From: a virus
Length of the DNA stretch: 42,781 nt
Reading direction: 5' to 3' (one strand)
Virus record (IMG/VR): IMGVR_UViG_3300030107_007093
Location: 1 to 42,781 of that record
Below the pieces are notes generated by a model. It worked only from the letters and a program-made list of their open reading frames with translations. It made no database searches and was not told the origin of the DNA. The position numbers and the translations under genes are program-made. Positions 33,515 to 41,400 of the stretch are shown piece by piece (position 1 is the stretch's first letter; every line of letters begins with the position of its first letter).

Positions 33515-35383
33515 ATGACGAATTATAATAAATCCTTTAACTTTCAGAATGGGGTACAAGTTGATACTGATAATTTTGTTGTTAATTCATCTGGGTTAGT
33601 AGGAATAGGAACATCTATTCCAGAAGCCTTTTTGGATGTTAGAGGTGCTTCATCTTTAACTGGAGATGTTACAGTATCGGGATTGGTCACAACAACCCAA
33701 TTAACAGTAACAGGTGTTTCTACATTTATAGGTGGTGTTGGAATAGGAACAACTAATATAACTGGGCCTGCTTTTGCTAATAATAGTACGGTTCTTAATG
33801 CTGGTATCGTTACAGCGAAGTCTTTTTATGGTGATGGATCTAAATTAACTGGTATTGTCGGATTTGCTACAGCAGGTTGGAATATTATTACTCCTGAGGG
33901 TGGTTCTGCAAATCAGGGAATATCCACAACATCTAAAGTTGGAATTGGAACTACATTAGGAATTAATAAATATGATCTTATCATAGGACAAGACCCTGCA
34001 TCATCTCAAGGAGTATCATTTGATGGAAGTGGTGGTAATGTTAGAGCATCTGGTATTATAACTGCCACTGCAGGATTTGTTGGAGTTGGTTCATTAATTA
34101 CTACACTTAATGCTTCTAATATTTCATCAGGAACTATTAATAATGATTATCTTCCTGTTCTTGATAATGATAGGTTGCCTACTGCTATTGATATTGGAGC
34201 AACAGGAACATTTAATTCTGAAACTATTACAGGAGCTGGAATAAGTATAACTGGAATTGCTACTGCGGCTAGTGGTTTCGTTGGTAATTTAACAGGTAAT
34301 GTTGTTGGTATTGCTACAACGGCACGAGATTTAACATCCGATGCTACCGTAAAGATAACGAGTATTGATTCTGCTACTATTGTAGGTTCATCATCTACTA
34401 TTGCTGATAGTATAGGTGTTGGAACTGATAGTGCATCAGCAGATATTCAAATTAGAAAAAATGGAGCAGCAGATTTACTTGTAACGAGTGATACTAATGC
34501 TGCTATTATTGGTGTAGGAAGAAGTAATACTCTTACTGGTAATACAGGTCAATTAAGGTATGGAAATGCAACTGGTTCATTTACATATAGTCATGCGTCT
34601 GCTTTAGATATTTTAAATTACCCTGATGGTACTGCCACATCTAATATGAATTTCCACTTAGATGCTGGAAATGTGGGTGTTAATACAGGATCATTCTATT
34701 GGCATAAGACAACAACCCCTATAATGGCTCTTACCTATGATGGTAAGTTGGGTATAGGTATTACTATTCCAGAACAAACATTACATGTATCTGGTGCATC
34801 AACTATTACTGGTAATGCATGGGTTGGAAATAATCTGAATGTTGGTAACAATCTAACTGTTGATGGATCTTTAAATTCTAATGTAACTGGTGATTTGACT
34901 GGTGATGTAACTGGTTTTCTAATTGGTAATGTTAATGCAGCATCAGGTATATCAACATTCACTAAGATAAAAACAAGTGGTTCATTAGGTGTTGGATTTG
35001 CTGCTACCACACATAGTTTCGAAGTAAATCCAAGTGAAGAAAATAGATTTGTTATAAGTGGGAGTGGAAATGTGGGTATAGGAACCACTATTGTATATGA
35101 TCTTGTTGGTCTTGCTGTTAAGACTCAAGGTGCTTTCTCTCAACTTTCTGTCGGATCAACTGATATTTCTGGTTCTGTTGATTTCTCCAAGGCTGGAGGT
35201 GAATTAGAGAATGAAGCTGCGAACATAACCAAACGATTCATGGTACCACCTAAGGTGACTACTACTGAAAGAGGTAATTTAACTGGATTGGTTTCGGGTG
35301 CTATGGTATATGATACAACATTAAATAAATTAGTATTATATCAAGGTGCTTCATGGGTAGGAATAGGTACAACGACTCTGTAA
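33515..35383 (+). CDS. Tail fibre protein with VSGVSTF-type repeats
   Basis: The 622-aa product starts with NYNKSFNFQNGVQVDTDNFV, followed by GLVGIGTSIPEAFLDVRG, a frequent N-terminal signature of marine T4-like fibres. The body is made of short repeats (TVTGVSTFIGG, LTGNVVGIATTARDL, VGIGTT) and a unit with KNGAADLLVTSDTNAAIIGVGRSNTLTGN. The C-terminus (KAGGELENEAANITKRFMVPPKVTTTERGNLTGLVSGAMVYDTTLNKLVLYQGASWVGI, quoted here only in outline: FMVPPKVTTTER and AMVYDTTLNKLVLYQG) is the common fibre end that displays parameters such as a C-terminal beta-strand tip. It is followed after 4 bp by the Gly-rich adhesin. Confidence 0.8.
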   Translation: MTNYNKSFNFQNGVQVDTDNFVVNSSGLVGIGTSIPEAFLDVRGASSLTGDVTVSGLVTTTQLTVTGVSTFIGGVGIGTTNITGPAFANNSTVLNAGIVTAKSFYGDGSKLTGIVGFATAGWNIITPEGGSANQGISTTSKVGIGTTLGINKYDLIIGQDPASSQGVSFDGSGGNVRASGIITATAGFVGVGSLITTLNASNISSGTINNDYLPVLDNDRLPTAIDIGATGTFNSETITGAGISITGIATAASGFVGNLTGNVVGIATTARDLTSDATVKITSIDSATIVGSSSTIADSIGVGTDSASADIQIRKNGAADLLVTSDTNAAIIGVGRSNTLTGNTGQLRYGNATGSFTYSHASALDILNYPDGTATSNMNFHLDAGNVGVNTGSFYWHKTTTPIMALTYDGKLGIGITIPEQTLHVSGASTITGNAWVGNNLNVGNNLTVDGSLNSNVTGDLTGDVTGFLIGNVNAASGISTFTKIKTSGSLGVGFAATTHSFEVNPSEENRFVISGSGNVGIGTTIVYDLVGLAVKTQGAFSQLSVGSTDISGSVDFSKAGGELENEAANITKRFMVPPKVTTTERGNLTGLVSGAMVYDTTLNKLVLYQGASWVGIGTTTL

Positions 35384-35387
35384 ATTT

Positions 35388-36464
35388 ATGGCATTACAAG
35401 CATCAGGAACAATAAAATTTTCCGAAATAGCAACAGAATTTGGATATCCCACACAAAATAAATTAGGAAACTATAGAGTTAGTCAAACTTTAGGTGGTTT
35501 ATCCAATATACCATTGGATAGTGGTATTCCTCAGTCGGGGGTGATAAAGTTTAGTGATTTCTATAGTAAAAGATTAAACGTTGTTGTTGATTGTTATGAT
35601 GGTAGTGCGGAGAGTAGAAAATCAGCTAAAGATGATAAATGGGATAATAATAATCTTACAGTTATTGGTGGATATACTACTAAACCTTCAAATACGAGTG
35701 GTAAAAAGATTATAGTCCATGTGAATAAAACAATGAGTTCTGCAAATAGCAGTAACCAAAATATATGTGCATTAAGAACTGGATCTTGGGATTCTGGTAC
35801 TACATTGCAAGTAGATGTTGGTGCAGAAGGGGTTATTTTAGGTGCAGGTGGTAATGGTGGTGATGGTGCAGATGGACTATCTGATCATGGGCCAACCAGT
35901 GGAGGTGGAGATGGTCAGAATGGAAATAGTGCCTTAGGTATTGAATATGATGGAACAGTTGTAAATGTTTTATCAGGTGGTCAAATTAGATGTGGATATG
36001 GTGGTGGTGCTGGTGGAAGAGGTGCTAGACAGATTGATAGTGGTGCTGACCGAACTGCCTGTGGTGGCGGAGGCGGAGGTGGTGGTGGTACTCCCGCAGG
36101 TGCAGCAGGTGAAGGTGGACAAAGATTGAGTGGTACTAATGATGAAGTTGCTCCTGGTCAGGATGGTGGTGTAGGTGGAACTGCTGGTGCTACTTTCTCA
36201 CCTTCTGGTGGTGCTGGTGGTAGTGGTGGAAATAACCTTAATGAAGCAATAGGACAAACTGGTGGAGTTGGTGGAGATGGGGAACAATCACCAGGAACTG
36301 CAACTGGTGGAAAAAATGTTGGGAATCAATCATCTGAGGATCCTGGAGTTAATGCTAATGCTGGTGGTAATGGTGCTGCTGTTCGTAGAACAAGTGGATA
36401 TACAATTACAATAAACAATTCTGGAACGATTGAAGGTTCTACAACTGCAACAGGAGTTGCATAA
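35388..36464 (+). CDS. Glycine-rich tip adhesin (gp38-like)
   Basis: The 358-aa product has an N-terminal SGTIKFSEIATEFGYP and a repeat of it, SGVIKFSDFYSK (about 50-61), used in many phages to attach to a fibre. A beta-rich region to about 145 follows. Residues about 150-330 are extremely Gly-rich with GGNGGDGADG, a run of nine Gly at 226-234, GGVGGTAGA and GGAGGSGG blocks separated by non-Gly loops. This matches the polyglycine-helix sandwich with variable loops of T2/S16-type gp38 adhesins, which bind outer-membrane proteins at the fibre tip. It sits right after a fibre gene, as gp38 does after gp37. It lacks close T-even gp38 sequence identity, so the name is by architecture. Confidence 0.7.
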   Translation: MALQASGTIKFSEIATEFGYPTQNKLGNYRVSQTLGGLSNIPLDSGIPQSGVIKFSDFYSKRLNVVVDCYDGSAESRKSAKDDKWDNNNLTVIGGYTTKPSNTSGKKIIVHVNKTMSSANSSNQNICALRTGSWDSGTTLQVDVGAEGVILGAGGNGGDGADGLSDHGPTSGGGDGQNGNSALGIEYDGTVVNVLSGGQIRCGYGGGAGGRGARQIDSGADRTACGGGGGGGGGTPAGAAGEGGQRLSGTNDEVAPGQDGGVGGTAGATFSPSGGAGGSGGNNLNEAIGQTGGVGGDGEQSPGTATGGKNVGNQSSEDPGVNANAGGNGAAVRRTSGYTITINNSGTIEGSTTATGVA

Positions 36465-36476
36465 ACAAATCTAGTA

Positions 36477-36485
36477 TGTTATAGT
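36477..36485 (+). promoter_or_regulatory. Extended -10 promoter before the oxygenase pair
   Basis: TGTTATAGT fits an extended -10 (TGnTATAAT, one mismatch) with TTGCAT 17 bp upstream. It is followed by the direct repeat GTACGAGA at 36484-36491 and 36495-36502. Confidence 0.5.
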
Positions 36486-36502
36486 ACGAGAAAGGTACGA
36501 GA
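36484..36502 (+). repeat. Direct repeat GTACGAGA x2, 11 bp apart
   Basis: Two perfect 8-bp copies begin 11 bp apart, about one helical turn, between the -10 box and the start codon at 36512. This is a possible operator or a 5' leader element. Confidence 0.4.
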
Positions 36503-36511
36503 ATTTATATT

Positions 36512-37093
36512 ATGAATGATAATTTTATTATAAGATATAAGGGTGCTTTCTCACGAGAAGATTGTGATACGATAATTAAACATATCGAGAATTACGAAGA
36601 TAATAATTTATTATATTATCAAGAAGAAGGTCGTCATCTACAAGACCATAAGACAATTAGTATTAATAATAGTTATGAAGTAGATTTACCAGCATCAGCA
36701 ATAATTTCACGTCTAATACTTCCAAACTTTAAACCTTGTGTTGATGAGTATATTAAAAGGTTTAGTTTATTAGAACAAAGTAAATTTACAATCTATGATT
36801 TAAAATTAAAAAAGATTCCTCAGGGTGGAGGATTTCATGCTTGGCATTATGAGAATGGTTCGATGATTTCTTCATCGAGAATGTTTGTTATTCAGGTATA
36901 TTTAAACCATGATTTTAAAGGAGGAGAAACTGAATTTTTATATCAAAATATAAGAGAAGAAGCTGTTGCTGGTGATGTAATTATATTCCCTGCTGGTTAT
37001 ACTCATGTTCATAGAGGTAATCCACCAATAGGAGGAACAAAATATATTGCTAATTCTTGGGCTATTATACAAGATAATGGAGGGTATGAATAA
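36512..37093 (+). CDS. 2-oxoglutarate/Fe(II)-dependent oxygenase (HxE variant)
   Basis: The 193-aa protein has the oxygenase pattern GGGFHAWHYENG, giving H112-x-E114 (Glu instead of the usual Asp as the third iron ligand), then QVYLNHDFKGGETEF, GDVIIFPAGYTHVHRGN with distal H167, and K177 in GGTKYIANSW. HxE is a known variant in this superfamily, so activity is plausible. It is followed by a second oxygenase gene in a TAATG overlap. The two and the minus-strand copy at 23642 are clearly different from each other in sequence. Substrate unknown. Confidence 0.85.
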   Translation: MNDNFIIRYKGAFSREDCDTIIKHIENYEDNNLLYYQEEGRHLQDHKTISINNSYEVDLPASAIISRLILPNFKPCVDEYIKRFSLLEQSKFTIYDLKLKKIPQGGGFHAWHYENGSMISSSRMFVIQVYLNHDFKGGETEFLYQNIREEAVAGDVIIFPAGYTHVHRGNPPIGGTKYIANSWAIIQDNGGYE

Positions 37094-37764
37094 TGGAAAA
37101 GGAAGAATTAGTTTGTAATACTTTTGAGACACCTTTTCCTCATATGATTATTAAAAACTTTTTTAATGAGAAAGAATTAGAACTTATATGGGAAGAACTT
37201 AAGTTCTATACACATCCTGGTAAATTACTCAAGGCAGAAGACTTTGGTGGTATTGTAGGATATACAAATTCTCATGCTATTATTTTAGATCAAGTGTATC
37301 GTAACTATTCAAAAGGTACAAATGAAGTTCAAGGTTCACCTAATTTTAGACCTCTATCAAATATTCTTACTCTGAATAGAAAACTATTTGAGTCTGGTGT
37401 ATTAGATGCTTTTGCTGATGTGCATGATTGTGTAAGTATAGTGAATCAATCAAATTGGGATAGTGTAAAGGTAAGATACTATCATGATGGTGAATATTAT
37501 GATGCACATACTGATAAGTCTATGCAATTCCTAGCATTTTATTATATTAATAAAGAACCTAAGAAATATACAGGTGGAGAGGTATATTTTCCTAAGTATG
37601 ATTATGAATATGGATGTGATAATAACTCAATCATAGTATTTCCTGGCTGGGTAGAGCATGGTGTAAGGAGGGTTAGAATAAAGGATTCTGATTACTCTGA
37701 AGGGTATGGAAGATATGCTATTACAACATTCTTTGGTAGTAAACCTGCTGACATGAATTTATAA
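37093..37764 (+). CDS. 2-oxoglutarate/Fe(II)-dependent oxygenase
   Basis: The 223-aa product has VKVRYYHDGEYYDAHTDKS with H139-x-D141, KYTGGEVYFP, then SIIVFPGWVEHGV with distal H189 and R207 in YGRYAITTFFG as the 2OG-binding residue. These are the complete catalytic set. The start overlaps the preceding oxygenase stop (TAATG), so both are made together. The longer N-terminal half (residues 1-120), with ETPFPHMIIKNFFNEKELELIWEEL, resembles that of hydroxylases acting on proteins or peptides. It is the last gene before the terminator at 37840. Confidence 0.85.
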   Translation: MEKEELVCNTFETPFPHMIIKNFFNEKELELIWEELKFYTHPGKLLKAEDFGGIVGYTNSHAIILDQVYRNYSKGTNEVQGSPNFRPLSNILTLNRKLFESGVLDAFADVHDCVSIVNQSNWDSVKVRYYHDGEYYDAHTDKSMQFLAFYYINKEPKKYTGGEVYFPKYDYEYGCDNNSIIVFPGWVEHGVRRVRIKDSDYSEGYGRYAITTFFGSKPADMNL

Positions 37765-37839
37765 AATTTATACATACCTTTGTATGGTTTGTAAGCGAAG
37801 CTTTATAATTTTTTAAAGGGACAGTAGAAGAACCGTCAC

Positions 37840-37864
37840 AAGACCCTTCACAGGGTCTTTTTTT
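37840..37864 (+). terminator. Rho-independent terminator closing the oxygenase unit
   Basis: AAGACCC (37840-37846) pairs with GGGTCTT (37853-37859) around TTCACA, with a T-run to 37864. Two smaller hairpins lie upstream: CATAC/GTATG at 37773-37786 and AAGC/GCTT at 37793-37803, the latter followed by TATAATTTTTT. The helicase promoter begins 2 bp after the T-run. Confidence 0.85.
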
Positions 37865-37865
37865 A

Positions 37866-37874
37866 TGCTATAAT
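37866..37874 (+). promoter_or_regulatory. Extended -10 promoter for the helicase operon
   Basis: TGCTATAAT is a perfect extended -10, 22 nt before the ATG at 37896, with no clear -35 because the terminator occupies that place. The 13-mer TATAATATGTACA (37869-37881) is repeated exactly at 41884-41896. Confidence 0.7.
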
Positions 37875-37895
37875 ATGTACAGTTGAAATTCATTA

Positions 37896-39080
37896 ATGCC
37901 ATTACGTCCACACCAAGTTGATGCTCTGGATGCTATGGCAAACAATCCAAAGGGTCAAGTAATCGTGCCCACTGGTGGTGGGAAGACCATGTGTATGATA
38001 GAGGATGCCCAGAAAGTATTCCGTACACAAGAGATTGCAACCATTGTCGTGGTTGCTCCACGTATCCTATTAGCAGAGCAACTATGTTCTGAGTTCTTGG
38101 AAACAGGAGAGTTTAACGATGTTAGAGTCATGCACGTTCACAGTGGTGAGACTGAGCATTTCTCTTCAACCAAAGTTTCTGATATTAGATACCATAACTT
38201 CCTATGCTATGAGTCTAATGCACATCAAATGATATTCACAACATATCATTCATTACACAGATTACAAGAGAGTAATATTGTTGTAGATACAATATACTTT
38301 GATGAAGCACATAATTCAGTTCAGAGAAACTTCATTGGCCCTGTTGAGCATTTCTCATGGGATTCTGATAGGTCTTACTTCTTTACTGCCACACCTAAGC
38401 ACAGTCTTACACCATTTAAAGCAGGTATGAATGATTCTGATATATTCGGTAATGTAATCTGTCAGGTTCCAGCTCCTCAGTTGGTTAAGCAGGGTTACAT
38501 TCTACCACCAAAGGTAGAAGTATATGAGTCACGTTTGTTAGATAAGCATGAGTTAGTTGCTGATAAGGATTGTGAGCAGATGATTGATTCTATTGATAAC
38601 TTACAGAAGAGTAAGGTATTAATATGTGCTAAGTCAACTAAGCAGATTACAAACTTAGTATCTCAGACTGACTTCTGTGTTCAGTTGAGAGAGCGTGGTT
38701 ATAACTGGATGTATATTACTGCTAAGACTGGTGCATTTATCAATGGTCAGAAAGTAGGTAGAGATAAGTTCTTTGAGGTATTGAATCAGTGGGGTAGAGA
38801 TGACTATACCAAGTTTGTAGTTCTACACCATAGTATATTATCTGAAGGTATCAATGTAAATGGACTTGAGGCCGTCTTGTTTTTACGTTCTATGGATTAT
38901 ATCGGTATCAGTCAAACGATAGGCAGAGTGATCCGTAAGGGGGCAACTGATAAGGCATACGGTTTAGTTTGTGTACCAGTTTACTCTAAGGTGGGTGTAT
39001 CTACTGCACGTAAAGTAGAAGCAGTTGTTGATACTATTTTCAACAAGGGTGAAGCAGCAACATCGGTGGTTACAAAATGA
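37896..39080 (+). CDS. Superfamily 2 DEAH-box helicase
   Basis: The 394-aa product has the full SF2 set: a Q-like RPHQVDAL near the N-terminus, Walker A PTGGGKT (25-31), motif Ia VVAPRILLAEQL, DEAH (136-139), TATP (164-167), and motif VI SQTIGRVIRK (339-348). It resembles the Type III restriction (Res)/UvsW-like helicase group. T4 UvsW is longer (587 aa) with an N-terminal domain that is absent here, so I do not use that symbol. It is the first gene of an operon and its end overlaps the next start (ATGA). Codons end in C or G more often than in the fibre genes. Likely role: remodelling DNA or RNA-DNA hybrids. Confidence 0.9.
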   Translation: MPLRPHQVDALDAMANNPKGQVIVPTGGGKTMCMIEDAQKVFRTQEIATIVVVAPRILLAEQLCSEFLETGEFNDVRVMHVHSGETEHFSSTKVSDIRYHNFLCYESNAHQMIFTTYHSLHRLQESNIVVDTIYFDEAHNSVQRNFIGPVEHFSWDSDRSYFFTATPKHSLTPFKAGMNDSDIFGNVICQVPAPQLVKQGYILPPKVEVYESRLLDKHELVADKDCEQMIDSIDNLQKSKVLICAKSTKQITNLVSQTDFCVQLRERGYNWMYITAKTGAFINGQKVGRDKFFEVLNQWGRDDYTKFVVLHHSILSEGINVNGLEAVLFLRSMDYIGISQTIGRVIRKGATDKAYGLVCVPVYSKVGVSTARKVEAVVDTIFNKGEAATSVVTK

Positions 39081-39520
39081 GTAAATTTTCTGCCTGTGCT
39101 ATAAGTGCAAAGTTAATCCAACCATTATATTTTCAATGTATTGAAAATAATGATAAGGATGGTATCACTCAATTAGAGTATGAAATAGGATGTGGTATCT
39201 TTCAATTACCCAAAAAGAAGAAGTTATTATATAATGGATATGTTTCTAAAGCAGCATTAGAAAATGGTGAAAGATGTGCAGATCATATGTACCCAAGAAA
39301 GATAAGTGCTTATGAATTACTTAACACTAATTGGGATGAAGTTAATGATCCTGAAGAATACTTAAAAGATCTATATTGGAACAAGTTTGGTAAATATAAT
39401 TATGTAACAAAGGATGAAAATAATAGACTTGTACCATATCAAAAGAGAGCAGTTTTTACAACTTGGCGTGAAGCATACTCTAAGGCAAACATACAATTAG
39501 TGGAGTGTGATAACCCATGA
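39077..39520 (+). CDS. DH-motif protein, possibly HNH-like nuclease
   Basis: The 147-aa product is coupled to the helicase by an ATGA overlap. It has GERCADHMYPRK at about 81-92 and, ~45 residues on, VTKDENNRLVPYQK, then FTTWREAYSKANIQLVE. A D-H-x-x-x-P followed by an E-N-x-x-L element is reminiscent of a family of small phage proteins and of HNH nuclease cores. However, the third histidine of a standard HNH and a zinc CxxC are not visible. I therefore state nuclease only as a possibility. Position between a helicase and a nucleotidyltransferase suggests a nucleic-acid role. Confidence 0.75.
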   Translation: MSKFSACAISAKLIQPLYFQCIENNDKDGITQLEYEIGCGIFQLPKKKKLLYNGYVSKAALENGERCADHMYPRKISAYELLNTNWDEVNDPEEYLKDLYWNKFGKYNYVTKDENNRLVPYQKRAVFTTWREAYSKANIQLVECDNP

Positions 39521-39972
39521 CAATAGTTACATTAGTTACAGGTGGATTTGATCCATTACATAGCGGTCACATTGCTTACTTTAAAGCAGCAAGAGAGTTT
39601 GGTAATACTTTATGTGTAGGTGTGAACTCTGATGATTGGTTGACCAGAAAGAAGGGTAAACCCTTTATGAATCTGAGTGAGAGATTGAGTATCATTAAGG
39701 AACTTAAATGTGTAGATGTTGCTATTGAGTTTAGAGATAATGATGATAGTGCCTGTGATGCAATCTCTATGGTATTAGAAGTATATGATAATGTATTATT
39801 CTGTAATGGTGGTGATAGAGGTAGTGTGAATACTCCTGAATATGATAGATACAGGCATGATAAGAGAGTAGAATTTAAGTTTGGAGTGGGTGGTGATGAT
39901 AAGAAGAATAGTAGTTCATGGTTATTAGATAACTGGAAAGACAGTAAGTATCAACCCTCATATTATCAATGA
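39517..39972 (+). CDS. HxGH-type nucleotidyltransferase (cytidylyltransferase-like)
   Basis: The 151-aa protein starts with VTLVTGGFDPLHSGHIAYF, the HxGH nucleotide-binding motif of the TagD/RfaE family (residues 8-18), followed by VGVNSDDWLTRKKG, where the KKG loop and NLSERLSIIKEL fit glycerol-3-phosphate cytidylyltransferase or heptose-1-phosphate adenylyltransferase. These transfer CMP or AMP from CTP/ATP to a phosphorylated small molecule. A nucleotide-sugar or glycerol-type product for surface or DNA modification is possible. A typical ISTTxxxxR motif of TagD is not clear, so the substrate is open. ATGA overlaps exist with the preceding and following genes. Confidence 0.85.
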   Translation: MTIVTLVTGGFDPLHSGHIAYFKAAREFGNTLCVGVNSDDWLTRKKGKPFMNLSERLSIIKELKCVDVAIEFRDNDDSACDAISMVLEVYDNVLFCNGGDRGSVNTPEYDRYRHDKRVEFKFGVGGDDKKNSSSWLLDNWKDSKYQPSYYQ

Positions 39973-40217
39973 CTATGAAAGAAATTCCTACAAAAGAATA
40001 CATGCAAGATGGATGGGATAGTGGCCCTACTGGTTGCCATCCATACAAGAGAGGTTCCCGACATAATAAGATTGGGATGTGGATTATGTGGATATTCTAT
40101 GGTATCATTCTTATACAGGTAATACATGCTATGTTAGTATTACCATTCTTTCCTATTCCTTTTGCAATACTATTAGGATTAGGTTTTATATGCTATGTGG
40201 CATGGAGAGCAACATGA
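39969..40217 (+). CDS. Small membrane protein (two predicted TM helices)
   Basis: The 82-aa product has a polar N-terminal ~33 residues (with GPTGCHPYKRGSRHNK) and then two hydrophobic stretches: IGMWIMWIFYGIILIQVIHA (about 35-54) and a second from about 56 to 79 (PFFPIPFAILLGLGFICYVA). ATG 39969 overlaps the preceding stop; ATG 39975 is an alternative. Its own stop overlaps the next start at 40214. A short membrane protein in an early operon could act in host takeover or superinfection exclusion, but that is a guess. Confidence 0.75.
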   Translation: MTMKEIPTKEYMQDGWDSGPTGCHPYKRGSRHNKIGMWIMWIFYGIILIQVIHAMLVLPFFPIPFAILLGLGFICYVAWRAT

Positions 40218-40459
40218 TCGGACAGTTTCAATGGATCAAAGGGCATGAGTCTAAGCACTCAAATCCTGTATATAAACATGCTAAGAATCCTGACAAATGG
40301 GATATAAGTGCTGATAGATTCTATATTACATATTATGGTGAAGGTGGTGCAATAGACATTAAGATTTTAGATTCTAAAACTGATTTTGCACATCACGTTA
40401 ACATTACTGTTGATGATGATGGTAAACTCAAGGCAATGGTAGCTGAACAAACTAAATGA
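40214..40459 (+). CDS. Small hypothetical protein (81 aa)
   Basis: I place the start at ATG 40214, which overlaps the preceding stop as ATGA, in place of the longer frame from 40079 that would run through the membrane gene. The product (IGQFQWIKGHESKHSNPVYKH, FYITYYGEGGAIDIKILDSK, HHVNITVDDDGKLKAMV) looks like a small beta-rich soluble protein. No function is recognised. It ends in another ATGA overlap with the methyltransferase gene, so it is coupled to both neighbours. Confidence 0.75.
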   Translation: MIGQFQWIKGHESKHSNPVYKHAKNPDKWDISADRFYITYYGEGGAIDIKILDSKTDFAHHVNITVDDDGKLKAMVAEQTK

Positions 40460-41400
40460 AAGATACTATTCTCTATGGTGACTGTAGAAAGACTCTATGT
40501 GCATTTCTACCACAGAGTGCTAGGATGTGTGTTACATCTCCACCATATTACGGTTTAAGAAACTATGGTGGAGAAGATTCACAGATAGGGCAAGAACAAA
40601 GTCCTGAGGAGTTTATTGATGAGTTAGTCAAAGTATTCAGAGAGGTGAAAAATGTGCTTACAGATGATGGAACTTGTTGGGTTAATCTTGGGGATAGTTA
40701 CTATAATTACAGGCCAGGTAGAGGACAAGGATTGGTTAAACAAACAGTCTCAAATACTAAACAAGACTTACCAGATGTGTGTCCTCGTAGAGGAAATAGA
40801 CTTGAAGGACTCAAAGAAAAAGACCTCATTGGAATCCCATGGCTCTTCGCATTTGCAATGAGAGCCGATGGATGGTATTTGAGACAGGATATAATATGGC
40901 ATAAACCTAATCCCATGCCTGAGAGTGTGAGAGATAGATGCACTAAGGCACATGAGTATATCTTCTTGTTCAGTAAGAATAGGAAGTACTTCTATGATAA
41001 TGAAGCAATCAAGGAACCAGCAAAGGACTGGGGAACCAGAGATAGAACTAATGGTAAGTATCATAATGAGGGATCAGGACTACAACCACACTCAGGGTTG
41101 ACTAAGAGTTATGAGAAGAAGAATAAGAGAAGTGTATGGTCAGTAACAAAGAAACCATACAAGGGAGCTCACTTTGCTGTATTCCCACCCGACTTGATAG
41201 AACCATGTATATTGGCTGGTAGTGAGAAGGGTGACACAATATTAGATCCATTCATGGGATCAGGGACAACTGCTATGGTGGCAAAGAAGTTAGATAGGCA
41301 TTACATAGGTTGCGAACTGCATGAGAACTATGGTGATTTAATAGAAGAAAGGATCTTACCTTATGAGAATAGATTGGAGAAATTCTATGAAGACAGTTGA
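40456..41400 (+). CDS. DNA methyltransferase (N4-cytosine/N6-adenine type, beta class order)
   Basis: The 314-aa product has catalytic motif IV TSPPYYGLRNYG at 27-38 (SPPY, most often seen in N4-cytosine enzymes, also in some N6-adenine ones), a target region between about 85 and 235, and the AdoMet-binding motif I as DPFMGSGTT (264-272) followed by IGCEL (284-288). The order IV then I is that of beta-class enzymes. No restriction endonuclease is obvious next to it. It could protect phage DNA from host restriction or mark DNA for packaging or replication. Start overlaps the previous stop (ATGA) and its end overlaps the next gene by 14 bp. Confidence 0.9.
   Translation: MKDTILYGDCRKTLCAFLPQSARMCVTSPPYYGLRNYGGEDSQIGQEQSPEEFIDELVKVFREVKNVLTDDGTCWVNLGDSYYNYRPGRGQGLVKQTVSNTKQDLPDVCPRRGNRLEGLKEKDLIGIPWLFAFAMRADGWYLRQDIIWHKPNPMPESVRDRCTKAHEYIFLFSKNRKYFYDNEAIKEPAKDWGTRDRTNGKYHNEGSGLQPHSGLTKSYEKKNKRSVWSVTKKPYKGAHFAVFPPDLIEPCILAGSEKGDTILDPFMGSGTTAMVAKKLDRHYIGCELHENYGDLIEERILPYENRLEKFYEDS

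Noticed and set aside
12205-36464. CRISPR-like or phase-variable repeat arrays in the fibre region
   Set aside because: Repeats are in-frame protein repeats of varied length and sequence, with no constant spacer/repeat pattern and no reverse-transcriptase or VR/TR pair seen.
37896-39080. Assigning the helicase as UvsW
   Set aside because: It lacks the N-terminal domain of T4 UvsW and is about 190 residues shorter; general SF2 motifs alone do not justify the symbol.
40079-40459. 126-codon frame beginning inside the membrane protein gene
   Set aside because: The first 45 codons are an out-of-frame reading of the TM segments; ATG 40214 with an ATGA overlap fits the local gene style better.
41363-41386. 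Upstream start for the papain-like protein
   Set aside because: It would lengthen the overlap with the methyltransferase to 38 bp and adds eight residues that read as an off-frame product; ATG 41387 is preferred.
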